NCBI GenBank assembly: GCA_965371445.1
Contig: CBDUYN010000044.1
Coordinates: 1 to 56,326, forward strand
Direction of reading: 5' to 3'
Origin: DASWIG01 sp965371445
GTDB lineage: Bacteria; Acidobacteriota; Thermoanaerobaculia; Multivoradales; J023
DNA: 56,326 nucleotides
The notes beneath the pieces were generated by a model, which saw only the letters and a list, made by a program, of their open reading frames with translations, made no database searches and had not been told where the DNA came from. Made by a program: the position numbers and the translations under genes. Every line of letters begins with the position of its first letter. The first letter of the stretch is position 1. Shown piece by piece: positions 43,709 through 52,757 of the stretch.

Positions 43709-44131
43709 TCAGTCGACGACTTCGAGCTCCGCTTCGTCTATGGCCTTCTGACAGTCCTCGGTGGCCTCCTCTTTGTGCTCCAGGAGACAAGAAGCGACGC
43801 GACCCTCGCCCATCTCGACTTCGGAGCAGTGCTTCTTCAGGTCGTCCGCGCATTGAGCCGCCAGGTAGGTCACGGCGGTCACGAACTCCTCGAGCTCGGC
43901 CGCCGCCAGGTAGAGCCCGTACTCGCAGCGTAGCGAGATCTTGTCGCCGTGGGCGTAGAAGCAGGCCAACAGGCGTCCTTCGCCGGGCGTGACCTGGCTG
44001 CAGTAGGTCTTGATCTCGGGCTCGCAAGCCTTGATGGCGGCTTCGACGATGTCGTCTTCGCCCCAGGCGCAGGCCGGGAGCAACGCCAGGAAAAGGACCA
44101 GGATTGCCGTGTAGGTTGTCCTCCGTCTCAT
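43709..44131 (-). CDS. Secreted cysteine-rich GLG1/FGFR-type repeat protein, copy A
   Basis: 140 residues. Signal peptide (TTYTAILVLFLALLPACAWG), then two repeats with exact cysteine spacing C-x7-C-x12-C-x11-C (CEPEIKTYCSQVTPGEG..., CADDLKKHCSEVEMGEG...). This is the Cys_rich_FGFR / Golgi apparatus protein 1 repeat, known mainly from eukaryotes; bacterial copies are exported proteins of unknown role. All eight mature cysteines are present, suggesting four disulfides. A paralogue at 51380 shares most residues. An inverted-repeat element lies 125 bp upstream. Confidence 0.85.
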   Translation of the reverse strand: MRRRTTYTAILVLFLALLPACAWGEDDIVEAAIKACEPEIKTYCSQVTPGEGRLLACFYAHGDKISLRCEYGLYLAAAELEEFVTAVTYLAAQCADDLKKHCSEVEMGEGRVASCLLEHKEEATEDCQKAIDEAELEVVD

Positions 44132-44255
44132 TTGTCTGTCCTCACTTTGTGTCGGTGATTTCGCCGCCCCTCCCGGACCATGACCGAGCTACGTCGGGGC
44201 GAAAGTCGCTGTGGATCCCACTCGGGGCGGAGCCTTACACGGAGATCTAGGGAGC

Positions 44256-44276
44256 GCTATTGGACCTTGGTCCTAC
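44256..44276 (-). promoter_or_regulatory. Inverted-repeat element GGACCTTGGTCC, upstream of GLG1-type gene
   Basis: GCTATTGGACCTTGGTCCTAC. Arms GGACC/GGTCC flank TT; it is 125 bp upstream of the cysteine-rich gene on the minus strand. Read on that strand, GTAGGACCAAGGTCC is followed by AATAGC. Operator- or promoter-like; no protein is known to bind it. Confidence 0.45.
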
Positions 44277-44332
44277 TTCCGGCACGAAAGCGCTCCAGGA
44301 CGCCGGTCTCGACTCCGGCAGGACCAACCCCG

Positions 44333-44872
44333 CTAGAACCGGAAGCCGAAAGCCAAGGTGGTCTCGTAGTCGAGGTCGTCGGTCCGGTCGAACCACCGGA
44401 CGCGGGCGTCCGGCCGCAGATAGCCCCCGCCGGAGCCCATGGGGATCTTGAGCGCAAAACCGGCATTGGCGGTGAAGGAATCCTCGAAGAAGAAGCCGCC
44501 GAGGAAGGGGCCGCGGGCCGTAAACTCGGCATTGGCCCAGCCGATGCCTGCAAAGACGTGGAGGGGGCCGCTCCCCACCTGGGCCACCGCGGAGAAGTCC
44601 ACCAGCCAGAGATCGCCACTGGCGATCAGCCCGGGGGCCTCGGCCTGAAAATCCTGCCACCCCAAGGAGATTTCGAAGCCGAGCTGCCCCGCCGCGGGAA
44701 GGGTATAGCGGAATCCCGCGGCGCCGGAGTCGTCGATTTCGGTCGTGTCGGAGAAGTGGTATCCGCCGTAGAATTCGAAGCTGGGCTGAGCTTGGGCCGC
44801 CGGCGCCGTCAGGACGAGAATTGCGAGACCGGCGAACGCCAAGGTGAGAGTCGTTCGGTGAAGCTTCGTCAT
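44333..44872 (-). CDS. Small outer-membrane beta-barrel protein
   Basis: About 179 residues. Signal peptide (TLTLAFAGLAILVLTAPAAQ A), then an eight-strand-like pattern: FEFYGGYHFSDTTEIDDSGA, GQLGFEISLGWQDFQAEAPG, PLHVFAGIGWANAEFTARGP, ANAGFALKIPMGSGGGYLRP, LDYETTLAFGFRF with terminal Phe. Resembles OmpA/OmpW-like opacity barrels. AAGGAAA precedes ATG 44872. It lies between the cysteine-rich gene and DUF3604 copy 3, with an inverted-repeat element 111 bp upstream. Confidence 0.8.
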   Translation of the reverse strand: MTKLHRTTLTLAFAGLAILVLTAPAAQAQPSFEFYGGYHFSDTTEIDDSGAAGFRYTLPAAGQLGFEISLGWQDFQAEAPGLIASGDLWLVDFSAVAQVGSGPLHVFAGIGWANAEFTARGPFLGGFFFEDSFTANAGFALKIPMGSGGGYLRPDARVRWFDRTDDLDYETTLAFGFRF

Positions 44873-44982
44873 GTTGTCTTTCCTTGTTGGAGATTGGGTG
44901 GAAGCCGGGTTTGAACCCCGGGCACGCCCTGGCACGACAGCCAAGGACAGGGTGGCAGGCTATGCGAGCTGGGACCGCGCTC

Positions 44983-45001
44983 CTATAAGACCTTGGTCCT
45001 A
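44983..45001 (-). promoter_or_regulatory. Inverted-repeat element, upstream of barrel gene
   Basis: CTATAAGACCTTGGTCCTA; one base of the left arm differs from the other copies. On the minus strand TAGGACCAAGGTC is followed by TTATAG, the best -10-like match of the set. It is 111 bp upstream of the barrel-protein ATG. Confidence 0.45.
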
Positions 45002-45144
45002 TGCAAAACGCGGTCCGTCACTCCCCAGCCGAAGTCCACCTCGGTGACGAGCTCGTCCCCAGGTTGTCCGTCCGCCCAACTGCCGCGGGCGAATGGACGG
45101 AGCCCGAGGCCGTTGACCACGACGACAGGCCGGAGACGTTTCAT
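44983..45144 (-). CDS. Possible small gene, 53 residues
   Basis: AAGGAAAG precedes ATG 45144, encoding KRLRPVVVVNGLGLRPFARG then SWADGQPGDELVTEVDFGWG. No similarity recognised. Its stop lies inside the inverted-repeat element. It follows DUF3604 copy 3 closely and may be the start of a truncated gene rather than a functional one. Confidence 0.25.
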   Translation of the reverse strand: MKRLRPVVVVNGLGLRPFARGSWADGQPGDELVTEVDFGWGVTDRVLHRTKVL

Positions 45145-45168
45145 GGTGAGCTTTCCTTGAGGGAAATG

Positions 45169-47071
45169 TCAGGGCGTGTACCAGATCGGCGACGTGTAGG
45201 CGCGTTCCTGGATACTGACCGGCGCACCCTAGGTAGCTCCACTCCAAACACTTTGGCATCGTACGTCGTCCAGCGCGGTGTGGGGATTTCGAGCACGCGC
45301 ACATAGTAGAAGGCACGCTGCTTCGCATCGAAGCTCGGGTCCTGCCAGAAGGCCGTCAGATAAGGATCGCCGATCGAATTCGAGTACGTGGCCTCCTTGG
45401 CATTGACGGTATTGCCCACGGGCGTCTTGCAACGGCCGTCGGCTCCGATCTTGCGGCCGTCGGAGACCGCCAGATCGTAGACCTGTTCCTGCGTCTTGCC
45501 GTCGGCGTCCAGCCAACCCTTGATGATCTGCACGCGATCCAGGTCGGCGCCGTCGGGATCTCTCACCGCTCGCACGAGGAAGGACGGCGCCTTGCCGCGC
45601 GGAGCGGAGGAAAGGTCACCCCCATCGGCGCACCGTTGTCGTAGCCATGCTCGGCGAAGTCCGAACGGTCGAGGTCGGATTCCTCGAAGTCCCAGCCGGC
45701 AAAGACACGGACCATCAGGCGAGTGCCGGTCGTCGCGTAGGTCTCCTTGCGGGCCATCGCATCCCACAGCGCTTCGCGCGTGTTCTCACGCGACCAAACG
45801 GCTGCAAGGCCTGAGGCCGAAGTCCGCCAGGCCCGAATCTTCTTACTCGGATCCGGGTTGGTGCGGCCGATGATGACTTCCTCGAATCGAATGGGGTCAG
45901 CGCTTGGCTCGAGAATGCTAACCTTGCCGAAGAAGCTGTCTTCCTGGGTGGTTGGCAGTCCGGTGTGACTGTCGGTCGATCCGATCAGGCCAAACTTGAA
46001 GGGATTGGCGCCCAGTTCTTGCTCGTAGGCGAGACCTCGCTTGTAGGCGGAGCGGGCGTACTCGCGCGGCAACATCTCTGGTGTATTGCTGACTGGTCCG
46101 AAGGAGCTCTCATCCCAGGTCTCGAAATCGGCGAACTCATCGTTGGGCGACAGGGCTGGGTGGGTCTCGCCGTCGCCCTTCATCTGCGTCACCTCGTAGA
46201 GTGGCTCCCAGCGCATGCGACGCTCCGCATAGTCCCGATCCAGCGGCCTCTTCGAGGCCAGGGTGATGTCGTCGAACATCAGGCCATTCGAGAGGTTGCC
46301 GTTGTGCGCGATCGCCATCAGCTGTCCACCGGTCTTACTCTCGTAGTCGGCCATCCACTCCCATAATCTTTCCGGGTCTTCGGTGTCATAGACGGAAATC
46401 GGAAGGATCTGATCGGCCTTATCCTTGCCGCCCCTGAAGATGACGTTGCGATGCAGGTTGTTTCCGTCAGGCGCTGAGGTCCATTCAAATCCGATGAACG
46501 CCGTAAACCTTCCCGGCTCGTTGTACTTCTCGGCCGCTGCCGTCGAGCGCTGCCAAAACGTGCGCCCCATATCAGGGAACTCCTTCAAGGGATCTTTCCT
46601 TTCGATCAACATCGCCTGGGCCCACATATCGAATGCCTTCGTAGGCTCTCCCGCCTTGACCGCATCATGAATCTCTTTACCCCAGGAATTTTTCAGCAGA
46701 TCCGCGTTGGACTCCGCGATGGCGGGAGCGAGTCCGAGATTCTCGGCATGATCCGAGACGACGACGAAATCGAGCGGCCGCGGTAGTTGCACCGGAAGAC
46801 CGTGACTCGATGTCACCAATTCGCCGCGCGAGACACGGAACGCATCCTCCGGCGTGAGCGTGCAGCCGACCATACCGGCATCCGTCGAGTAGCTGGTGTG
46901 CAGGTGTGTGTCGCCGAAGTAGACGCGATTGGGGAAGGTCTGCTCCGGATAGGGCGAGTATTTGACCTTCTTGTCGCTGGGCCCGGGCACATGCTGGGCC
47001 ATGACCTGACCGGCCATCACGAGGGCCAAACACAGTGTTAGTGTCGACAGTGTTAGTTTCGTTTTCATCAT
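45169..47071 (-). pseudogene. DUF3604 gene with two frameshifts (copy 3)
   Basis: Full-length in extent: signal peptide (LTLSTLTLCLALVMAGQVMA), GDTHLHTSYST, VVSDHAENLG, AIAHNGNLSNG, IGSTDSHTG. The frame breaks at a run of five C at 45619-45623 where six would keep GAPMGGDLSSAP; it breaks again near 45228-45238, after which QERAYTSPIWYTP and stop at 45169-45171 are in the original phase. All metal motifs lie before the first shift, so a shortened protein could be made. More diverged from copies 1 and 2 than they are from each other. If the shifts are base-calling errors, this is an intact second gene. Confidence 0.85.
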
Positions 47072-47335
47072 TTGCTTTCCTTATTGCCAGGCGTATACCA
47101 GATCGGTGATGTGTAGGCGCGCTCTTGGGTCGTCATGGGAACGTCGTCGTCCATCTCGATCCTGAAGCTCCCACGGCGGCGCGCTGTCGCACTCCCCGGA
47201 GGCCAGGCAGCGAGTGGCCTGGGACGGTGAGCAGAGGAATCTGTCGGAGCCTTCAAGGCTGTCGGCCAGAAGAGGCGTCGATGCCGAGAGGAGTGTCGCA
47301 AACGCGACGAGAGCAAGGATCGCCATACGTTTCAT
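47068..47335 (-). pseudogene. Chimera: start of a small exported protein joined to the tail of a DUF3604 gene (copy 4)
   Basis: ATG 47335 with GGAGG upstream encodes a signal peptide (MAILALVAFATLLSASTPLL) and DRFLCSPSQATRCLASGECD SAPPW, an N-terminal pattern of a family of small periplasmic proteins I know only by its FLC...C...GEC..PPW string. After about residue 60 the DNA instead encodes, in another frame, FRIEMDDDVPMTTQERAYTS PIWYTP, the last ~25 residues of DUF3604. Both parent genes are therefore truncated by one deletion. Confidence 0.75.
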
Positions 47336-48390
47336 GGCTTCGTACCTCCAAGTGGTTCTAGATGGTGATTCCAGGCCGTCGCGGTGGCCGGAGCTGCCGG
47401 CATCATCTGCCGCGCCGTCCGCCACCCCGCCGTCCGCCGCCGAAGCTGCCCCGGCTGCCGCCGCCAGGTGTCCTCGATGAGCGCCAGGTTGGGCTCGCCT
47501 TCGATCAGGACGAGCTCGGCCGGCAGCTCGCTCAGGAAAACCCGCGGCACCTGCGACGGGGTGAGCTTCTTGCCCGGGACGTTCTCGCGGACGTCGTCCC
47601 AGTTGGGGTTCTTCTTGGGGAGCTTCTTGAAGGCCTTGGGCAGCTTGTCGACGGCCGACCAGGGCCCGCTGAGCTGCTTGGCCATGAGCCACGACTCGCC
47701 ATGACGCAGGTAGTGCGTCTTGGTGGTGCCGCTGGTGTAGACGAAGAGGTCCCAGTTGGTGTTGACGGCGAACTCGAGCTTGGACTTCTCCTCGACCGGG
47801 CTCCAGATCGGCTTGCCGTCGAGCAGCACCAGGACCGACGGCGCGAAGGCGGTGAAGATCACCGGCGGCTCGGCCTTGATCTCGGCCTCCCGGACGTCCT
47901 GGACGTGGGTGCGTTCGACGTTGGTCAGAAAGCGGTCGAGCTCGCCGACGAGGTCGTGCTTCGGCAGGATGCCCTCGATCCCCGCCATGAGCTTTTTCGA
48001 CTTCTCGTCGTCGAGGGTCGGGAAGCGGCCGTCTTTGAGCTTGACGTCGCTGATCCGGACCTGACGGCTCTCGAGGTCGATGTCGGTCTTGGCGGTGATC
48101 TCGATGGCTCCCAGGAGCGGCGTCTCCTCTCCGCTGGGCGCGAAAGCGACGGCGATGCGGGCCGTCAGACGGCTGGCGTCTTCCCAGGTCTCGATCTGCG
48201 GTTGGTAGAGCACCAGCTTGCCGGCGTCCTCGACGATCTCGCGCGGCCACTGAGGGTCGCTCCAGTCGATCTCCGAGGTGGCTTGGGAGGCGGTGTCATC
48301 TGGGGCGGCAGGCTCGTCCTGGGCGAGGACGAGAAAAGCGGTCGCGAAAAGCAAAGAGGTACACGCGAAGGCGATCGCTCGTTTCGTCAT
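47332..48390 (-). pseudogene. Exported carbohydrate-binding family V/XII-like protein with internal deletion
   Basis: 352 codons from ATG 48390. Signal peptide (AFACTSLLFATAFLVLAQDE) then PREIVEDAGKLVLYQPQIET, LLGAIEITAKTDIDLESRQV, FLTNVERTHVQDVREAEIKA, as in large exported proteins annotated carbohydrate-binding family V/XII. After EPNLALIEDT the usual central part (several hundred residues) is absent; the Gly/Arg-rich family tail (GGGSRGSFGGGRRGGGR) survives but in a shifted frame, while the open frame reads on to an unrelated Pro/Ala end. ATG lies in the 200-bp repeat; the stop overlaps the next ATG. Confidence 0.7.
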
Positions 48391-48579
48391 TGTCTGGCCT
48401 TTCAAGAGGGTCTGGTTATTCGAGATTAGCTGAAAACGAACGGCGGCGACAACGCGCCGCCGCTCGCGAGCTCTCGAAAGGGGCTAGTCGGTCAGGAGGA
48501 TGGTCACCCGGTCCAGCTCTCCGACGAACGGGAAGGGATCCTCATAGAGCCTCGAAACCTGGGTGCCGGTGTCGCGCCC
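48380..48579. repeat. 200-bp direct repeat, copy 2
   Basis: Matches 43163-43362 without a difference by eye. Here it spans the 3' end of the intact arylsulfatase gene, the hairpin and the first codons of the V/XII-like gene. Confidence 0.9.
48442..48461 (-). terminator. GC-rich hairpin after the arylsulfatase gene
   Basis: Same 7-bp perfect stem (GGCGGCG/CGCCGCC) as at 43225, about 20 bp 3' of the arylsulfatase stop. No T-run is evident. Confidence 0.5.
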
Positions 48580-50799
48580 AATGTCGAAGGTCTCGGCCAG
48601 CGAGTAGGTGCTGATGTGCATCGTAGGCATGGACTGAGAAGCGACCTTCTCGCCATTCACGTACAGCTCGCCGGTGCCGCCGAACTCACGGGTCTTGGTG
48701 AACTTGAACTCCAACTCCGTCTCACCCTCCGGCAGCGGCGGCGAGGCCATCGTGTAGTAGAGGCCGTCGAGGTAGTTGTAGTCGTAGTAAAGCCGGCCGC
48801 CCTTGATGAACATCGTGAAGCCGCCGGTCATGCCGCCGACCGCCGCGATGACACCCTGCTCGTGGCCTTTCAAGTCGAGGGTCGTGGTGATCGTGTGGGA
48901 CCGGTTCTTGACCGGGGCCGAGGCCTTCTCAGCGATACGGATGGCGCCCGGTGCGTAGTAGACGAACTCCTTCTGATCTCCGAACAGGACGTCCTGCATC
49001 CCGGCCAGCCGCTTCAACATGTCGTCGTAGAGCGGGTAGACGTTGTACTTCCAGGCCTCCTCCTCGAAGATCTTCTTCAGCTCCTCGAGCTTCTCCGGGT
49101 GCTCTTTGGCCAGGTTGGTACTCTCCGAGAAGTCCTCGGCCACGTGGTAAAGCTCCCAGACATCATCCTCAAATGGGGTGACAGAACCGACGATCCATGG
49201 CATCCGCTTGCCATGCAGCGTCACCGCTTTCCACCCGTCAACCCAGATGGCCCGGTTGCCGAACATCTCGTAGTACTGGCGCTGCTTGCGGTTGGGCGCG
49301 CCGGCGTCATCGAACGAGTAGAGTATCGAGGTGCCGTCCAGGGGCTTCTGCTCGATGCCGTGGTACTCCTTGGGAGCCTGCACACCGGTCGCTTCCAGGA
49401 TGGTAGGAGCGATGTCGCTGATGTGGTGGTACTGGTTGCGGATCTCGCCTTTGGCCTCAATGCCGTTCGGCCAGTGGACCACCAGCGCGTCGTGCTGACC
49501 ACCGCGGTGCTCGCTCTGTTTGAAGTAGCGGAACGGGGTGTTGCCGGCCATCGCCCAGCCCGCGTGGTAGTGCGGGTAGGTGGTCGCGTCTCCCCAGCGG
49601 GCGTAGTTGCGCATGCTGGCGTCGAACGGGGTCTGCAGGCCGTTTAGAACGTAGGTCTCGTTGAAGGTCCCGGCGAGACCACCCTCGCCGCTGGCGCCGT
49701 TGTCGGCGGTGACGAAGATGAGCGTGTTGTCAAGCTCACCGATGCGCTCGAGGTTGTCGACAATGCGACCGATCTGGAAGTCGACGTGCTCCATCTGGGC
49801 CGCGAACACCTCCATCTGCCGCGCGTAGAGCATCCTCTCGTCGTCGCTCAGTGAGTCCCAGGCCTTGATCTCGTCGATCCGCTCCGTGAGCAACGTTTCC
49901 TGCGGGATGATACCGAGGCGCTTCTGGTTGGCGAGGATCATCTCGCGCGCCTTGTCCCAGCCCATGTCGAACTTGCCGCGGTACTTGGCCCGGTACTCCG
50001 CCGGCGCCTGGTGCGGCGAGTGCATCGAGCCCGACGCCCACAGCATCATGAAGGGCAGGTCCGGCTGGAGCGACTTGTGGCCGGTGATCCAGTGGATGGC
50101 CCGATCGGCGAGGTCCTTGTCGAGGTGCTCGGACTTGTGGTAGGGCTCGGGGGTGTGGTCGTTCCACATGACCGGGATGAACTGATGCACGTCCGCGGCC
50201 ATGAAGGTGTAAGCGTGGTTGAAGCCCTCGCCGCTCGGCCAGCGGTCGAAGGGACCGACCTGCGACACCTCGTAAAGTGGTGTGTGGTCCCACTTGCCGA
50301 GCGCGTAGTTGATGTAGCCCGCTTCCTGAAGGTAGTTGGCGACCGATTTCGCGCTCGGCGGCACTATGGCGTTGTAGCCTGGAAAGCCCATGGCGGTCAG
50401 CGCGTGACTCCCCAGCCCGATAGAATGGGGGTTGCGGCCGGCCATCAGCGTGGCACGCGACGGCGAGCACAGAGCCGTCGTGTGGAAGTTGTTGTAGCGC
50501 AGCCCGTTTGCCGCCAGACGATCGATGTTCGGGGTCTCGATGAGCCCGCCAAAGCTGCCGACCTGGGCGAAGCCCACGTCGTCGAGAAGGAGGATGAGGA
50601 CGTTGGGAGCCCCCTCGGGCGGACGCACCGGCTTGGGCCACCACTCCTCGCTCTCTTCATAGGTCTTGGCGATTTTTCCCTGAAACTTCTGGACGGTCTC
50701 CCCGGTGGCCGTGCCGGTCACGGCGACGGTCAACAGGAGTACGACGAGGCCGACCCCAAGGAGGCCGGCGAGTCCTTTTCGAGTCAGTGATCTGTTCAT
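48484..50799 (-). CDS. Exported arylsulfatase (CSPSR type) with C-terminal beta-sandwich domain
   Basis: 771 residues. Signal anchor (LAGLLGVGLVVLLLTVAVTG), LLLDDVGFAQVGSFGG metal motif (Asp73-Asp74), formylglycine motif CSPSRATLMAGRNPHSIGLG (Cys111), YALGKWDHTP, VTADNGASGEGG with the catalytic/metal residues, and a ~200-residue C-terminal region (from about YAPGAIRIAEKASAPVKNRS) that looks like a concanavalin/LamG-type sandwich. This is the long PF00884 arylsulfatase type (S1_4-like). Full length, apparently intact. It is preceded by DUF4136 and cysteine-rich genes on the same strand, 28-30 bp apart. Confidence 0.95.
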   Translation of the reverse strand: MNRSLTRKGLAGLLGVGLVVLLLTVAVTGTATGETVQKFQGKIAKTYEESEEWWPKPVRPPEGAPNVLILLLDDVGFAQVGSFGGLIETPNIDRLAANGLRYNNFHTTALCSPSRATLMAGRNPHSIGLGSHALTAMGFPGYNAIVPPSAKSVANYLQEAGYINYALGKWDHTPLYEVSQVGPFDRWPSGEGFNHAYTFMAADVHQFIPVMWNDHTPEPYHKSEHLDKDLADRAIHWITGHKSLQPDLPFMMLWASGSMHSPHQAPAEYRAKYRGKFDMGWDKAREMILANQKRLGIIPQETLLTERIDEIKAWDSLSDDERMLYARQMEVFAAQMEHVDFQIGRIVDNLERIGELDNTLIFVTADNGASGEGGLAGTFNETYVLNGLQTPFDASMRNYARWGDATTYPHYHAGWAMAGNTPFRYFKQSEHRGGQHDALVVHWPNGIEAKGEIRNQYHHISDIAPTILEATGVQAPKEYHGIEQKPLDGTSILYSFDDAGAPNRKQRQYYEMFGNRAIWVDGWKAVTLHGKRMPWIVGSVTPFEDDVWELYHVAEDFSESTNLAKEHPEKLEELKKIFEEEAWKYNVYPLYDDMLKRLAGMQDVLFGDQKEFVYYAPGAIRIAEKASAPVKNRSHTITTTLDLKGHEQGVIAAVGGMTGGFTMFIKGGRLYYDYNYLDGLYYTMASPPLPEGETELEFKFTKTREFGGTGELYVNGEKVASQSMPTMHISTYSLAETFDIGRDTGTQVSRLYEDPFPFVGELDRVTILLTD

Positions 50800-50827
50800 C
50801 TGCTAGTTCCTTTCATCTTCCAGGGGG

Positions 50828-51355
50828 CTATTCGTCTTCCGGCGGGAAGTGCCTAAAGAGCTTGTCGACGGCCTTGTGGATCCTCTTCTCGAGCTTCTCG
50901 CTCTTCTTGGGGATGGAGTCGGTCGCGATGCCGCGCCAGACGAGCTTCTTCGCCCCGGCGTCGACCATGTCGAGCATCAGGGTCCCCACGTCGACGTTCT
51001 GGACGTTGACGGTCGTCGTCCCCCAGCCGCCCCAGCCTCTCCAGCCGCGATAGCCGCCGTAGCCCCAGGTGTCGCCGGAGATCCGCGTCTCGGTGTCGGT
51101 CGAGGTGTGGACGACGACCCGGAGGTCCGCTCCGTCGTCGACTTTCTTGAGGCCTTTGGCTACGAGGCCCTCCTCGATCGCCTTGATCATGCGCTCGCGC
51201 ATGAGCGGGCTCACGGCCTCGTTCGCTTCCTCGATCGTGAAGCTCTTGTACTGCGAGAAGTCCGCGGACTTGTCGTGGTCCACCGAGATGCCGGCGAACG
51301 AGCCCGTCGCCAAGACCAGGGCGAGGGCAAAGAAGATGGATGTCGTTTTCCTCAT
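50828..51355 (-). CDS. DUF4136 exported protein
   Basis: 175 residues. Signal peptide (TTSIFFALALVLATGSFAGI), then SVDHDKSADFSQYKSFTIEE and MRERMIKAIEEGLVAKGLKK with ADLRVVVHTSTDTETRI, a Gly/Trp/Tyr-rich turn (GYGGYRGWRGWGGWG) and LMLDMVDAGAKKLVWRGIAT. This matches DUF4136, a small periplasmic/lipoprotein domain of unknown role. No Cys follows the signal, so not a lipoprotein here. Its counterpart is absent from the copy-A block at 43-44 kb. Confidence 0.88.
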   Translation of the reverse strand: MRKTTSIFFALALVLATGSFAGISVDHDKSADFSQYKSFTIEEANEAVSPLMRERMIKAIEEGLVAKGLKKVDDGADLRVVVHTSTDTETRISGDTWGYGGYRGWRGWGGWGTTTVNVQNVDVGTLMLDMVDAGAKKLVWRGIATDSIPKKSEKLEKRIHKAVDKLFRHFPPEDE

Positions 51356-51379
51356 GTCATGTCTCCTTCGGCGTGGACG

Positions 51380-51802
51380 TCAGTCGACGACTTCGAGCTC
51401 CGTCTCGTTAATGGCCTTCTGGCAAGCCTCGGTGGCCTCCTCTTTGTGCTCCAGGAGGCAAGACGCCACACGGCCCTCACCCATCTCGACGTCGGAGCAG
51501 TGCTTCATCAGGTCGTCCGCGCATTGAGCCGCGAGGTAGGAAACGGCCGTCACGAACTCCTCGAGCTCGGCCGCCGCCAGATAGAGCCCGTACTCGCAGC
51601 GCAGCGAGATCTTGTCGCCGTGAGCATAGAAGCAGGCCAACAGGCGTCCTTCGCCGGGTGTGACCTGGCTGCAGTAGGCCTTGATCTCGGGCTCGCAAGC
51701 TTTGAGCGCGGCCTCGACGACATCGTCTTCGGCCCAGGCAGCGACCGGGAGCAGCGCTAGGAAAAGGAGCAGGATTGCCGTGTACACTATGTTCCGTCTC
51801 AT
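51380..51802 (-). CDS. Secreted cysteine-rich GLG1/FGFR-type repeat protein, copy B
   Basis: 140 residues, same length as copy A and differing at roughly one residue in ten. Signal peptide (IVYTAILLLFLALLPVAAWA), two C-x7-C-x12-C-x11-C repeats, all eight cysteines kept. It heads a probable transcription unit cysteine-rich - DUF4136 - arylsulfatase. No copy of the inverted-repeat element is visible upstream. Confidence 0.85.
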   Translation of the reverse strand: MRRNIVYTAILLLFLALLPVAAWAEDDVVEAALKACEPEIKAYCSQVTPGEGRLLACFYAHGDKISLRCEYGLYLAAAELEEFVTAVSYLAAQCADDLMKHCSDVEMGEGRVASCLLEHKEEATEACQKAINETELEVVD

Positions 51803-51899
51803 GATCTGTCCTCGTTTCTGTGGGTTAGTCGGAATGGATTCTCGTTGCTTTCGGGTCGATCATACCGAACACGAGACCGCAAGGAAATGGACTCTGGTC

Positions 51900-52435
51900 T
51901 CATCTCCAGAAGGCAACGACGCGCTGAACGGTCCAGAAGGCGGCCAGGGTTCCGATGGCATAGGTGGGGAGGCGCCAGGCCCAGACCGGCCAACGCACCT
52001 CGAAGCGTTGATTCGCGACCAGCACGACGAGGATCGCCGCGACGAAGAGGAGTTGGCCCAGCTCGACCCCCACGTTGAAGAGGAAGAGGGCCAGAGGGAT
52101 GGCGCTTTCGGGCAGCCCGACCTCGCTCAGAGCGCCGGCAAAGCCGAACCCGTGCAGCAGCCCGAAGGTGAGCTCCACCACCCACGGATACCGTTCCGTC
52201 CACCCCGGACGTCCCTGGCGCGAGTGGGCGATCTCCGAAGCCAGGAAGAGGATCGAGAGCGCGATTGACCGCTCCCACCGGTGCCGAGGGTGCGTGGACG
52301 AAGCCCAACGTCGCCAGCGCCAGGGTGATCGAGAGGGCGACGGTAAACGACGTCACTGTCGCCACGAGCTTGCGCCATCCCTCGACGTGCAAGAGCAGCG
52401 CCAGGACGAAGAGGAGGTGGTCGATCCCGCCTACG
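51900..52435 (-). pseudogene. HupE/UreJ gene remnant (5'-truncated, frameshifted)
   Basis: Near-identical to the C-terminal half of the intact HupE at 36761. The frame GGIDHLLFVLALLL ... LATLGFVHAPSAPVGAV is followed, after one extra base near 52265 (CGATTGACC versus CGATGACC in the intact gene), by ELTFGLLHGFGFAGALSEVG and the normal end. Signal peptide and extracytoplasmic domain are missing; homology ends abruptly at about 52435 where VapC sequence begins on the other strand. Confidence 0.88.
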
Positions 52436-52436
52436 G

Positions 52437-52576
52437 GCTCGCAACATCTGGCCGACGCTCACGTGATCGCTGCGGCGATCGACCTTGGTGGCGGTCTTGC
52501 CTTGACGACCGATCCCAAGGACCTCGGTCGCCTGGCCGCCGTCTATCGCAACGTGATGGTGGTCGCCTTTCCCTGA
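52437..52576 (+). pseudogene. C-terminal fragment of a VapC-like PIN toxin gene
   Basis: Encodes SQHLADAHVIAAAIDLGGGL then ALTTDPKDLGRLAAVYRNVM VVAFP and stop, the typical end of VapC PIN domains (ADAHVIA...TTDP.DL..L). The first two thirds are missing. Directly abuts the truncated HupE remnant. Confidence 0.7.
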
Positions 52577-52757
52577 CCCGACGCACTACCCGCCCAGGCG
52601 TTCCTTACTTCGCTTATCCGGCTCTGAACTTCGGACTTCGATATTCAATCTTTATTCTCTCCCTTCGTTTCAAGGCGCGTACCACTCCGAGTCTCTTCGC
52701 CCGTCTGCCGCTGATATTTTAGCGTTGTTGTTGAAGTTCGACCTTATCGCTCTTATA

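Noticed and set aside
47081..48250. 389-codon frame overlapping the V/XII-like gene
   Set aside because: Only its last 85 codons (from ATG 47335) have a ribosome-binding site and signal peptide; the upstream part is a shadow.
52577..52757. AT-richer intergenic stretch as possible attachment site or origin
   Set aside because: No direct repeats, integrase gene or DnaA-box cluster seen.
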